A stretch of 52,516 nucleotides of DNA from a virus: positions 1 through 52,516 of the IMG/VR virus record IMGVR_UViG_3300023087_000990; one strand, 5' to 3'. The notes under the pieces were generated by a model. It made no database searches, was not told the DNA's origin, and saw only the letters and a list, made by a program, of their open reading frames with translations. Of this stretch, positions 34,560 to 42,707 are shown piece by piece; position 1 is the stretch's first letter; every line of letters starts with the position of its first letter. The position numbers and the translations under genes are program-made.

Positions 34560-35425
34560 TAACAGGCGCCAGCGGACTAATTGGCAGAGAACTATGCAAG
34601 CAACTTATAAAAGATTTTTATGTTGTTGCACTAGATAATGGGTTTAGATCTACGGCTATACCTAAGTGTAATGAATTTATAAAAGAAGATATTAATACAT
34701 ATGTATCTTACGTAGCCAATGACTTTGATTACATCTTTCATATGGGAAACATAAATGGTACAAAGTATTTCTACGAAATACCTAATAAACTTATAGAAAA
34801 TAATATACGTGCAGACTTTTCTATATTTAAATTTGCAGAGTTAAACACTAGCTGTAAGCTAATATACGCTTCGTCTAGCGAAGTTGTAGCAGGTACAGAC
34901 ACTTATCCTACAGTAGAAGAAACAGACGTTACAATACGCAATATACAAAACCCTAGATGGAGTTATAGACTAGGCAAACTCGTAGGTGAAAACTATCTTG
35001 CTAATAGCTCTATAGATAATCTTATAGTAAGATTCTTTAACGTATACAGTGAACATAGTTTTAGTGGACATTTTGTTGCAGACATTGCAGAAAAGATTAA
35101 GAATGACAATTATGAACTTATTGGTGCAAATGAAACTCGTAGTTTTTGTTATGTCGAAGATGCTGTTGACGCTGTAATTAATTTAAAAGATGTTTCGAAC
35201 GAAGTCATTAATGTAGGTTCTGATGAAGAAATACAAATATTAGATGCTGCAAATATTATTGCAGAATCTTTAGGCAAGTTAAATGTACCTTGGATTATTA
35301 AAGAAGGACTTACTGGAAGTGTAAAAAGAAGAAACCCGGATGTAAGTTTACTTAAAAAACATTACCCCGGGTTTAAACCTCAAAAATTTAAAGATGTATT
35401 AGTTAAAATAGATCTTGCCAAGTAG
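34541..35425 (+). CDS. NAD-dependent sugar-nucleotide epimerase/dehydratase
   Basis: A 294-residue extended SDR. VTGASGLIGREL is the NAD loop, IYASSSEV gives the catalytic Ser region, YRLGKLVGE the Tyr-x3-Lys pair, and RSFCYVEDAVDAV the nucleotide-sugar region typical of the family. Together with the adjacent UDP-sugar dehydrogenase it could convert an activated uronic acid, as in decarboxylation or epimerisation for glycan synthesis. The end overlaps the convergent fibre gene by 23 bases. Confidence 0.85.
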   Translation: MERKVLVTGASGLIGRELCKQLIKDFYVVALDNGFRSTAIPKCNEFIKEDINTYVSYVANDFDYIFHMGNINGTKYFYEIPNKLIENNIRADFSIFKFAELNTSCKLIYASSSEVVAGTDTYPTVEETDVTIRNIQNPRWSYRLGKLVGENYLANSSIDNLIVRFFNVYSEHSFSGHFVADIAEKIKNDNYELIGANETRSFCYVEDAVDAVINLKDVSNEVINVGSDEEIQILDAANIIAESLGKLNVPWIIKEGLTGSVKRRNPDVSLLKKHYPGFKPQKFKDVLVKIDLAK

Positions 35426-36845
35426 TGCCATCATAACACTGTGCTTTATTAGTTGAAGCAAGATAAATCATCATTCCAGCTGCTGGTGCAGTAATAGCTG
35501 CATCTCTTGCTGTTGGATCAGCATATGTAAATAAAGTTGCTGCGCCAAAGAAATTTGTTTGCTGTGCTGAATTAACAACTATACCTGGAACAACGTTACC
35601 TGTTCCGTCTCCAACACCAAAGATAAGTCTTCCTGGAATACCGCCTGCTAATGGAGTGTCGTCTACCTGGGCACTCATTGCTGCTACACCCGCTGATGCG
35701 CCATTTGCGTCAGCACCAAACCACGAAAGTGTAACTACTTCGTCGTCTGCTTGTAATGCAGCTGGAGAACCTTGTGTTCCTCTTGATCTTTGAAGTATTA
35801 GCTGTTGTCCAACATCACTATCATTAAAGCCTTCGATATTAAACAATGCATATGCATCATCAGCACTGCCGTCTGTAATTATTCTTATGCCTGCTTTTTC
35901 ACCGTCTCTGTTATCACCTTGTAATAATATTGTACTTCCGGAAAAAACACTTGTAGTTATTTCTTCATTGTTAATACGTCCAACAATAGTACTTGATGTA
36001 TCATCAATAATTATAGACGAATCACCTCCGAATACTGTTCCTTGTATAGAACCGTAAACATCGCCTACTACTCTACCAAAGTGTGTTCCGTTAGTGTTTC
36101 CGTAAAATGCACCGTTTGCAGTAATATCTCTACCAGTAATGTCAGCAGCTGGGATATTGGTATCGCTACCAATAACTACACCATCTAGTGTACCGCCTGA
36201 AATCGTAGCACTATCTGCTTCAAGTTGTGTAAATGTTGATGTTCCTGTTGATGCAATATCACCTTGTACATCGCCTGTAACATCTCCAACAAGATTACCT
36301 TGTATAGAACCAGTAGCACTAATAATTGTTGCACTTAATGTATCAGTTAACGAATCGTAAATTATTGTACTGTCTGTACTAACAATTTGTGAGGTAGAAA
36401 TAGAATCAGCAGTAAATTGTCCTGAAATTTCGCCGCCTTCTGCAAATATAGCATTCCATCTTCTGTTAGTAGACCCTAAGTTGAATTGTCCGTCTAGTGC
36501 TGGTCTAAGTGAGGAGTTAATCACACCAGCTACATTGACTACATCTGCATCTTCGTCACCTAAGTTAATTGTACCTGTTGCAGTAATAGTACCATCAATA
36601 TTAATATTACCTACGCCGACAATGTTATTGTTATTTAGGTCTAAGTTGCCACCCAATTGTGGAGATGTATCACCGACAACTTCTGTAAAAGCATCTGCAT
36701 CTGTTGGTCCTACCAGTACACCTCCAACTGTAGCACCGTCACCGACAAACAACTTTTTAGTATCTGTTGTGTATATCAGTTCACCTTGTAACGGTGTTAC
36801 AATCAATCTATCTGCATCTGGACCACGTCTTACTAGTAAAGCCAT
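35403..36845 (-). CDS. Tail-fibre-like structural protein with Mtd-type N-terminus
   Basis: A 480-residue protein. The N-terminal 45 residues (LLVRRGPDADR, GELIYTTDTKKLFVGDG) match the Mtd_N-like attachment domain common on marine phage fibres and neck appendages. The middle has short Gly-Asp-Val repeats (GDVTGDVQGD, GDVYGSIQG) and many Ser/Thr strands, as in beta-helical fibres. The end has YADPTARDAAI and CYDGTTWQDLF, a C-terminal tip seen in such proteins. Ribosome-binding site AGGAG and late promoter CATAAATA upstream. Expected role: host attachment or virion decoration. Confidence 0.8.
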   Translation of the reverse strand: MALLVRRGPDADRLIVTPLQGELIYTTDTKKLFVGDGATVGGVLVGPTDADAFTEVVGDTSPQLGGNLDLNNNNIVGVGNINIDGTITATGTINLGDEDADVVNVAGVINSSLRPALDGQFNLGSTNRRWNAIFAEGGEISGQFTADSISTSQIVSTDSTIIYDSLTDTLSATIISATGSIQGNLVGDVTGDVQGDIASTGTSTFTQLEADSATISGGTLDGVVIGSDTNIPAADITGRDITANGAFYGNTNGTHFGRVVGDVYGSIQGTVFGGDSSIIIDDTSSTIVGRINNEEITTSVFSGSTILLQGDNRDGEKAGIRIITDGSADDAYALFNIEGFNDSDVGQQLILQRSRGTQGSPAALQADDEVVTLSWFGADANGASAGVAAMSAQVDDTPLAGGIPGRLIFGVGDGTGNVVPGIVVNSAQQTNFFGAATLFTYADPTARDAAITAPAAGMMIYLASTNKAQCYDGTTWQDLF

Positions 36846-36879
36846 GTTTATTTAACTCCTGGAATCATTTTATTATATG

Positions 36880-36887
36880 TATTTATG
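36880..36887 (-). promoter_or_regulatory. T4-type late promoter of the fibre gene
   Basis: The minus strand reads CATAAATA, 34 bases before the ATG at 36845, and is followed by a leader holding AGGAG. Position and motif fit late expression of a structural gene. Confidence 0.65.
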
Positions 36888-36902
36888 CCAGATGTCAGAA
36901 AG

Positions 36903-37223
36903 CTACTTCCTTTTCTTTAGGAACTTTCTTGTTCTCTGTTGTATATCTTTTTTTAATCGAGGTGTGTCAAGACGGAAGTCTATATTAGTAATATAGTCTT
37001 CGTATTCTTTGAATAAGTCTTCTAGGATATCTTCTAACGGTTCGTCTGGGCTATTTTCTTTAGTTTTATTAAGATCGATATCCCAGACCTTACCGTCATT
37101 AAATGCAACAATAACAGAACTTACATAATCCAAGGGGATTGCTTGCACATCTAAATCTGCAAGTACTTCTGGCCAATGTTCTACTACTTCTGAAGGTAAT
37201 CCTTTATCGGATTTTTTAGACAC
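36903..37223 (-). CDS. Conserved-looking hypothetical phage protein
   Basis: A 106-residue protein from a GTG at 37223 that overlaps the upstream stop; an ATG at 37271 would add a basic stretch that is only the shifted reading of the upstream gene, so the GTG is preferred. It has WPEVLADLDVQAIP, VIVAFNDGKVWDI and an acidic then basic C-terminus. No catalytic motif. I do not recognise the family. Confidence 0.65.
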   Translation of the reverse strand: MSKKSDKGLPSEVVEHWPEVLADLDVQAIPLDYVSSVIVAFNDGKVWDIDLNKTKENSPDEPLEDILEDLFKEYEDYITNIDFRLDTPRLKKDIQQRTRKFLKKRK

Positions 37224-37845
37224 TTTCTGCTGTTTTACTCTTCGCCTGGGCTTTCTTCTTAGTAGGAACAAGTGCTTCAGCTTGCTCTCTTAATGATTTT
37301 GCTTCTTTAAATAGTGCATCTGCTTGCGAACGATATTGTGCAGCCAGCTCTTCGTCTGACAATGGTTGTTCGTCTATTGTTTGTACATCATCAAGATATA
37401 CATTTTCTGCTGGTGCTGGAGTTGCTTCTGGTGTTACTGCTGGTTGATCATTAGTACCTGAAGGCTTAATAGCTAAATCAGCAACACTTACACCTTTTTG
37501 CTCTGCAATGATTTCGTTTAGTTTGTCTAGCATAACAGTTGTCTTTGTGTCAGGCGTCATTTCTACACTGGTAGTTGGAACTTTAATCATTTTACCAGTT
37601 GTATGAAATCCTGCTAACATGTTTCTTCCGTCAGGCAGACGAGTACGTGCCATAGCTTCTGCTAATTCGTATGCACTTTGTCCAGCATCAGATTCTACTA
37701 ACTTTATTAAAGCGTCATGTTCTTCTGCCATTAAATTTTCTGTAGTTACTACGATTGCATTTTCGGGTTCGTTTGGAACCACTCTGTATGCAACAATAAC
37801 TTTTCTTTTATTAGACGCAATGCGTCCTATATGTTTGATAGCCAT
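37216..37845 (-). CDS. Conserved-looking hypothetical phage protein
   Basis: A 209-residue protein. The ATG at 37845 is chosen because AAGGAG lies just upstream, in the end of the preceding gene. The N-terminal 120 residues are ordered (HIGRIASNKRKVIVAYRVVP, RTRLPDGRNMLAGFH, TTVMLDKLNEII). The rest is Pro/Ala-rich and then a charged helix. The N-terminus resembles proteins I recall from marine T4-like phages, function unknown. Confidence 0.72.
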   Translation of the reverse strand: MAIKHIGRIASNKRKVIVAYRVVPNEPENAIVVTTENLMAEEHDALIKLVESDAGQSAYELAEAMARTRLPDGRNMLAGFHTTGKMIKVPTTSVEMTPDTKTTVMLDKLNEIIAEQKGVSVADLAIKPSGTNDQPAVTPEATPAPAENVYLDDVQTIDEQPLSDEELAAQYRSQADALFKEAKSLREQAEALVPTKKKAQAKSKTAESV

Positions 37846-37846
37846 A

Positions 37847-38089
37847 TTATGCTCCTTGTTGCTCCGCCGGTTGCGCAGCCTGTTGTTTTTGGATTTCACC
37901 TAGAAATGCTTCTAGTTTTCCATATGTATTACCTACAACAGTCATTTCATTTGGCTTAAATGCACCACGTTGACTTGCAACGTCGATAATTTGTTTTAAG
38001 GCTGCCAAATCTTGGACTGTTAACTCAGCACCGGTTGCTTCAGGTGCAGGTGCTTCAGTTGTTTCAGGTGCTTTTGCTTCTTCGCTCAT
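37847..38089 (-). CDS. Small hypothetical phage protein
   Basis: An 80-residue protein with GGAG before its ATG. The first 25 residues are Ala/Pro/Glu-rich. The rest forms two helices (LTVQDLAALKQIIDVA and MTVVGNTYGKLEAFLGEIQ) and a Gln/Ala-rich end. It may be a small oligomeric or adaptor protein. A late-type TGTAAATA lies upstream. Its 3' end supplies the ribosome-binding site for the next gene. Confidence 0.72.
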   Translation of the reverse strand: MSEEAKAPETTEAPAPEATGAELTVQDLAALKQIIDVASQRGAFKPNEMTVVGNTYGKLEAFLGEIQKQQAAQPAEQQGA

Positions 38090-38126
38090 TATTATCTCCT
38101 GTAGTTAATTAAATGCGCTGTTAATA

Positions 38127-38134
38127 TATTTACA
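38127..38134 (-). promoter_or_regulatory. Late-promoter-like motif
   Basis: TGTAAATA on the minus strand, 37 bases before the ATG at 38089, overlapping the stop codon of the preceding gene. A leader with AGGAG follows. Confidence 0.45.
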
Positions 38135-38408
38135 CATATTTCAAGTGAGGACATGCCAAAGTGAAATAAACACACTCTTTTGGGTTTTCGAATCCTACTT
38201 TTATATATGTTTCTAATTGATTGTCTTCGCTGATTATGAGAGAATCGTTTATATAAAATCTTCCTTTTAGATTAAACTCTATCCATTTGCATAAAGAATC
38301 TTCAAGATTAAATTTCTTAGGCATGGTAATATATTCGAAATGTTCGATAGGAGTATCGACTCTACGTAAGCCAAACAGATTTAAAGGATTTACTTTATTG
38401 TTCTTCAT
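38130..38408 (-). CDS. Small hypothetical phage protein
   Basis: A 92-residue protein coupled by ATGA to the VWA-metallopeptidase gene. It has an aromatic, mixed-charge composition (HFEYITMPKKF, WIEFNLKGRFYI, VYFTLACPHLKYV). No motif identified. Its close coupling suggests it may serve with the MoxR/VWA pair. Confidence 0.6.
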   Translation of the reverse strand: MKNNKVNPLNLFGLRRVDTPIEHFEYITMPKKFNLEDSLCKWIEFNLKGRFYINDSLIISEDNQLETYIKVGFENPKECVYFTLACPHLKYV

Positions 38409-39760
38409 GCCGCATCGTAGTGTACAGTAGTTCCGAAAGGTGCTTGTAAATTTTTGTCAGCATGACTGTGAATAAGAAATACGGTATCACAGTAATCTTC
38501 TTCGCCCCAGCTATCCCAAGCATAGCCATCTGTAAACATAATAAATTTCTTAGGTTGAATGTCGTTGTCTTTCATGTACTGCCAGTTCACCATAAAGTCA
38601 GTACCGCCGCCTCCGGCAATCTCATATTCTGTAATTTCTCTACCATCGTCAGCACTAAAGTCATCTTCATTATAAACTTCAGTATCAAAGCACCAAATTT
38701 TAATATTATAGTCTTTGTATTCGTCCATAATACCTTTAACTTCTCCTAAAAAGTCTTGTGCTTGAACGTTACCAATTGAGCCACTCATATCTAAACTAAT
38801 TGCAACATCGATAGTAGTATCAAAATTCATACCCGGTAATACTGCACCAGTGTGCCAGCCTTTGCGGCTAGGACGCATAAATGTGTAGTCGCTTTTGATA
38901 GTGCTTTGGATTTGCTGACGTAGTATTTCACGCCAATTCATTTTAGGCTCTGTAATTTCTTTGATTAAACGTTCAACGCCTGCAGGCACATTACCAGCGC
39001 CAGCTGCCTGTGCCGCATTAATCATTGCTTCTTTGATTTCGTCTTTGATTTGTTTTAGCTCACCTTTTGTATATTTTGCAGGTTTTTTGCTAATTTTGTT
39101 GCCGTTAGCATCGACGCCTTCTTCGCCTTCTTCGCCTTGATCACTTTCGTTGTCAAGATGTTCATCGAGCATTTCGCCTTCGTTTTCTAATTGCTCAAGA
39201 AGTTCTTGTAATTCTTCACCACGTTTTTTAGCGTCTTCAAATAGTTTATCGTAAATTTCTTCAGAAGTATCTAAGTCATATGTGAAGTCTTGGAAACAGT
39301 CTACAATCTTAGGTTTCTCGCCAATACGATCTCGTACAAGCAAGTTATTAACTTTGTAGTCTGCGGCAATGTTATACAACATTGGATGACGATCACCCCG
39401 ACGTCCTAAGTGATCAAATACCATGTGTAGTATTTCGTGTGCAACAACAAACTCAATTTCTTTGTTTGACATTGCATTAAAGAACTGAGTATTGTAATAA
39501 AGATTTCTGCCATCTACTGCGGCGGTCATTAACCAGTCATCTGCGGCTAAAATACGCAAACGAGTTGCCATATTACCAAAGAAAGGATGGCGCAAAAGTA
39601 AACCGATTCGAGCAGTAATGATTCGATCCATAACATCTACACGCATTTCTTCTAACTGCTCTGGTGTAATGTTTGGGTCTGGTTGCCAATGCTTTAATTT
39701 AGTTTGAGTGTCTTTAGTACTCATTTGCATTACAACATAATCTGATATAAAATCTAACAT
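38405..39760 (-). CDS. VWA-domain protein with metallopeptidase-like N-terminus
   Basis: A 451-residue protein. VAHEILHMVFDH in the first third is an HExxH zinc site of the DUF2201-like kind. A long acidic, Gln/Glu-rich linker follows (around residues 185-235). The C-terminal VWA domain has DMSGSIGN (DxSxS MIDAS), GGGTDF and MFTDGY. This pairing with a MoxR ATPase immediately downstream matches the known MoxR-VWA chaperone-like partnership. Role in phage infection unknown; may help assemble or disassemble a complex. Transcribed from a perfect sigma-70 promoter. Confidence 0.85.
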   Translation of the reverse strand: MLDFISDYVVMQMSTKDTQTKLKHWQPDPNITPEQLEEMRVDVMDRIITARIGLLLRHPFFGNMATRLRILAADDWLMTAAVDGRNLYYNTQFFNAMSNKEIEFVVAHEILHMVFDHLGRRGDRHPMLYNIAADYKVNNLLVRDRIGEKPKIVDCFQDFTYDLDTSEEIYDKLFEDAKKRGEELQELLEQLENEGEMLDEHLDNESDQGEEGEEGVDANGNKISKKPAKYTKGELKQIKDEIKEAMINAAQAAGAGNVPAGVERLIKEITEPKMNWREILRQQIQSTIKSDYTFMRPSRKGWHTGAVLPGMNFDTTIDVAISLDMSGSIGNVQAQDFLGEVKGIMDEYKDYNIKIWCFDTEVYNEDDFSADDGREITEYEIAGGGGTDFMVNWQYMKDNDIQPKKFIMFTDGYAWDSWGEEDYCDTVFLIHSHADKNLQAPFGTTVHYDAA

Positions 39761-39788
39761 ACTTTTGCCCTTTCCTAACTATACATAT

Positions 39789-39817
39789 ATTATAGCAATA
39801 TTTAATAGATTTGTCAA
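39789..39817 (-). promoter_or_regulatory. Perfect sigma-70 promoter of the VWA gene
   Basis: On the minus strand TTGACA (39812-39817), a 17-base spacer and TATAAT (39789-39794) match the bacterial consensus at all 12 positions. The start site would lie about 20 bases before the ATG at 39760, with AGGAAAG as a ribosome-binding site. This fits early transcription by host RNA polymerase. Confidence 0.85.
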
Positions 39818-39823
39818 GACCTA

Positions 39824-40903
39824 TTATGCTGCCGCTTTAATATACTTACCGTAACGTGAATAAAACTCATCAAAGCATTCTACTTCATCGGGATCGATTG
39901 GAAGTGAGTATTGTGTAACAGCAAGTTTAACACCCATAACAACTAATTCCGTGTCAAAGTTATCCATTGCAAAGCGTAGGAAGTTGTTGACTTTGTCATC
40001 AAACGACTTATCTTTCTTTTCATCTGCTTCTTTAAGCTCGTAGCATAGTGATACAGTCAATGAGTACATTGCACTAATTTCTTGCGTTCTAAGTTCTTTT
40101 ACTTTACCTTCAAGAATGTCTGTTGGGTTAGGCATAGAACTTGCAACTTTACGATGTGCCATAAACTTAACAGCAATACCTTCGCCAACTGAACCTGCAA
40201 CAAGATCTGTTGTTGTGTTTTCATCAACATCATCTTCAAGTAGTTCTGATACAAACGACCAACTACGAGGTGTTGCAAACGAACGGCTTGGTGACTTCGG
40301 ATCAAAGTCGTACAAGTCTTTCTTAGCAAATGTAATGTAACCTAGTACGTCTTTATGAATACGGTTATCAGCAGCCCACTGAAACCAGTCATCAAAGTCA
40401 ACACGTAACTCTAAGTGAACAAAGCGGTTAGCAAGTGGAGCAGGCATACGGTAAGTAACACCTTTGTCTGCTTCGCGGTTACCTGCCGCAACAATCATTA
40501 CATTGTCTGGAAGGTTATAACTACCAACTCGACGATTAAGAATAAGTTGATAAGCTGCCGCTTGTACAGCCGGCGATGCTGAGTTCATTTCGTCTAAGAA
40601 CAAAACGATATGCTTAAATTGTTTTGCCATTTCTTCGTCTGGAAGTTCTACTGGCGGCGCCCATTTCATTGTGTTATCGTTTGCGGCATAATAAGGCATG
40701 CCTTTAATATCTGTTGGATCCCACAAAGACAGTCGAATGTCAATAAGATGTGAGTTTTCGAAAGAGTTAGTAATCTGTTCAACAATGTCAGATTTACCAA
40801 TGCCTGGAGGTCCCCATAAAAAGATAGGACGTTTTTTCTGCATTGCAAGTTTAATGCTTGTTTTAGCAGCGTTTGGACTAACTGTACGAGTTACTTCTGA
40901 CAT
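39824..40903 (-). CDS. MoxR-family AAA+ ATPase
   Basis: A 359-residue protein. GPPGIGKSD is Walker A, IVLFLDEMNSA is Walker B and VAAGNREAD fits sensor 1, with RMPAPLANRF as the arginine-finger region. The layout is that of MoxR ATPases. It has its own early promoter although the VWA partner lies directly downstream. Predicted to remodel a protein complex in the cytoplasm with the VWA protein. Confidence 0.9.
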   Translation of the reverse strand: MSEVTRTVSPNAAKTSIKLAMQKKRPIFLWGPPGIGKSDIVEQITNSFENSHLIDIRLSLWDPTDIKGMPYYAANDNTMKWAPPVELPDEEMAKQFKHIVLFLDEMNSASPAVQAAAYQLILNRRVGSYNLPDNVMIVAAGNREADKGVTYRMPAPLANRFVHLELRVDFDDWFQWAADNRIHKDVLGYITFAKKDLYDFDPKSPSRSFATPRSWSFVSELLEDDVDENTTTDLVAGSVGEGIAVKFMAHRKVASSMPNPTDILEGKVKELRTQEISAMYSLTVSLCYELKEADEKKDKSFDDKVNNFLRFAMDNFDTELVVMGVKLAVTQYSLPIDPDEVECFDEFYSRYGKYIKAAA

Positions 40904-40938
40904 AGTATATTTCCCTCTGTTTTTCTAACTATGTATAT

Positions 40939-40967
40939 ATAATACGTTCAATAGCATCAAATGTCAA
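40939..40967 (-). promoter_or_regulatory. Sigma-70 promoter of the MoxR gene
   Basis: On the minus strand TTGACA (40962-40967), 17-base spacer, TATTAT (40939-40944). One mismatch from consensus. A leader of about 30 bases containing GAGGGAAA follows. Confidence 0.82.
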
Positions 40968-41005
40968 CCGTTTTTAGTAGAAAGATCTTGTTTTAAAACA
41001 ATAAC

Positions 41006-41389
41006 TTAGGAATTTTCTTGTCTTTTCATGGCCTTTATTAAGCCATATTTTCTTACATCGCCACTAAAAAGTGTTAGTTCTACTGCCTTTCGTTGATCAG
41101 TAACTACAATACTTCGATTATTTAAGTAGTACGGACAGTTTATAAACTTATCTAAAAACACTATTATTTGTGCAGTAATTATCATATCTGGCGGATATGG
41201 TATATCATAGACTTCTATGCCTATATCTTGTAATACATTGTATCCAGCTTCTGTTAAACGTAATCCTCCAGATGACTTTGTTCGAGTGTTTTGCCACCAG
41301 AGATACATATACTGTTGTACAGTTGCTTCGTCTGTGCTTTTTTCTAACTGTTTTAGAAAAACTTTAGTGTATGTCTCTTTCCAATTCAT
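41006..41389 (-). CDS. Hypothetical phage protein, DNA-binding-like
   Basis: A 127-residue protein. GGLRLTEAGYNVLQDIGIEVYDI and RKAVELTLFSGDVRKYGLIKAM suggest a small helical protein with a winged-helix-like first segment. Similar small proteins occur in marine T4-like phages as I recall. Not otherwise recognised. CATAAATA lies about 27 bases upstream; no Shine-Dalgarno sequence is evident. Confidence 0.65.
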   Translation of the reverse strand: MNWKETYTKVFLKQLEKSTDEATVQQYMYLWWQNTRTKSSGGLRLTEAGYNVLQDIGIEVYDIPYPPDMIITAQIIVFLDKFINCPYYLNNRSIVVTDQRKAVELTLFSGDVRKYGLIKAMKRQENS

Positions 41390-41415
41390 AATAAATATTA
41401 ACTACGTATATAATA

Positions 41416-41423
41416 TATTTATG
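41416..41423 (-). promoter_or_regulatory. Late-promoter-like motif
   Basis: CATAAATA on the minus strand, 26 bases before the ATG at 41389, in the 48-base divergent gap facing the gene at 41438. The leader is AT-rich with no clear ribosome-binding site. Confidence 0.45.
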
Positions 41424-41437
41424 TAAGGCAGTATAGT

Positions 41438-42373
41438 ATGCAGTATATTTGGAAAGTTTGGGAAAAAGAAATGCATCTTAGCGAAGCATGTAAGTGTTAT
41501 TCTGATATATTAATACTAAGTCCTGAAGAAGCTCAAATAACTAGATTTAATACAAAAGAATTAAAAAAGAAAAAGATAACTGCGGTAATGGGCGGCTATG
41601 ATTCTAAGTGGTATAAAACATATTTTAAATCAAAAGTAAACTTACATCTTTGGCCTAATTTCTTTTTGTATCATATGATAGCAATGAACAAAGAATTTGA
41701 CACACCAGATACAGAAATCAAATATCTTTTTACTTGTTTAAATGCTAGACCGCATTTACATAGAGTAATAATGCTTGACACTTTAAAAAAATATAATTTA
41801 TTAGATACAAACATATATTCTTGGAACGATAAAGACCCAAAGAATGTTAATAAACATTTTAATGACTACGTTCCTAAGTATTGGAGATACAAACACGTTA
41901 CAATTGATAATTATAATCAAGACCCTGAAGTTAAGTTAAGAACATTGCCCTTAGAAGTGCATCAAAGTTTAATTAATCTAGTTACAGAAACTTTTACTGA
42001 TGTTCCTTTTATAACTGAAAAGACATATAAGAATTTTATTTTTGGAAAGCCTTTTTTAGTTTTCGGTTTTCCAGGAATACATAATCATCTAAAATATATG
42101 GGGTTTAAATTGTACGATAGTATTATTGATTATTCGTTTGATAAAGAACAAGATGATATTAAAAGATGCAATATGATTGTAGAGCAATTAGCTAAGTTGT
42201 CAAATAAAGATTTAAACGTTCTAAATCAACAAATGAAAGAGGTTACAATATATAATAAACAACATGCAATAGATATTGTAAAATCAGAAATAGGCATCCC
42301 TGATATAGTTAGAGACTATCAAAAATATATAGATATTATAGATAAAACTAAAATTAATCTTCAGACTCTATAG
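41438..42373 (+). CDS. Glycosyltransferase-like protein (GT10-like C-terminal block), lone plus-strand gene
   Basis: A 311-residue protein, strongly AT-rich, Lys/Asn/Ile-rich and the only plus-strand gene between 35.4 and 52.5 kb. PFITEKTYKNFIFGKPFLVFGFPG with LKYMGFKLYD closely matches the block in the protein at 26851 (TEKIWRP, RRPFILAG, LGYKTF). KYLFTCLNARPHLHR is a further family-like step. Base composition and orientation suggest it was acquired from the island or another phage as an independent unit. AAGGCAG precedes the start; the 3' end overlaps the next minus-strand gene by 20 bases. Confidence 0.65.
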   Translation: MQYIWKVWEKEMHLSEACKCYSDILILSPEEAQITRFNTKELKKKKITAVMGGYDSKWYKTYFKSKVNLHLWPNFFLYHMIAMNKEFDTPDTEIKYLFTCLNARPHLHRVIMLDTLKKYNLLDTNIYSWNDKDPKNVNKHFNDYVPKYWRYKHVTIDNYNQDPEVKLRTLPLEVHQSLINLVTETFTDVPFITEKTYKNFIFGKPFLVFGFPGIHNHLKYMGFKLYDSIIDYSFDKEQDDIKRCNMIVEQLAKLSNKDLNVLNQQMKEVTIYNKQHAIDIVKSEIGIPDIVRDYQKYIDIIDKTKINLQTL

Positions 42374-42644
42374 TTCCAGAAGTTAAACGATATACTTCGA
42401 ACTCGTCTGTGTTGAACATGTCGTTAAGTTTTTTTGCTAAATTGTGTGCATGTCCTGGGTTTGAAAAACTTGTCTTCTTATACTTAGGTCCGGGGTAGTT
42501 TGTAAGAATATTTGAGCTTTTAAGATTAAATGGCTCACTTCTATAAAATACAGCCCATATGGCTTCTGACTTTAAAACTTGTTCGCTTTTGTATGTCTTC
42601 TTATCGATATTTTCAAGAAGCACCGTTGGTTTAGGTCTGCTCAT
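42354..42644 (-). CDS. Conserved-looking small phage protein
   Basis: A 96-residue protein; the ATG at 42644 follows AAAGGA and is preferred over one 30 bases upstream. RPKPTVLLENIDKKTYKSEQVL, AIWAVFYRSEPFNL and NYPGPKYKKTSFSNPGHAHNLA give a Lys-rich, single-domain protein resembling a small basic binding protein. I recall very similar proteins from marine T4-like phages, function unknown. Confidence 0.72.
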   Translation of the reverse strand: MSRPKPTVLLENIDKKTYKSEQVLKSEAIWAVFYRSEPFNLKSSNILTNYPGPKYKKTSFSNPGHAHNLAKKLNDMFNTDEFEVYRLTSGTIESED

Positions 42645-42675
42645 AAATGCGTATCCTTTAAATAATATACGCATA

Positions 42676-42683
42676 TATTTATC
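42676..42683 (-). promoter_or_regulatory. Late-promoter-like motif
   Basis: GATAAATA on the minus strand, 31 bases before the ATG at 42644, followed by AAAGGA as ribosome-binding site. A short palindrome (CTCTTTTAGAG) overlaps its upstream edge. Confidence 0.5.
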
Positions 42684-42707
42684 TCTTTTAGAGGTTATCT
42701 ACGTAGT

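Noticed and set aside
240-35425. A RiPP precursor peptide for the radical-SAM enzymes
   Set aside because: Gaps between genes are tiny and mostly overlapping; no small open frame with Gly/Ser/Cys-rich core repeats was found. Many SPASM-type enzymes act on other substrates.
36139-36855. Long plus-strand open frames opposite the tail-fibre gene
   Set aside because: They are rich in Ser, Pro, Thr and Val as expected for the complement of a Gly/Asp/Thr-rich coding strand, and have no ribosome-binding site. The minus-strand gene has clear fibre features.
36961-36990. TTGACA on the minus strand inside the hypothetical at 36903
   Set aside because: No -10 box at 16-18 bases; in-frame coding sequence with no gene start nearby.
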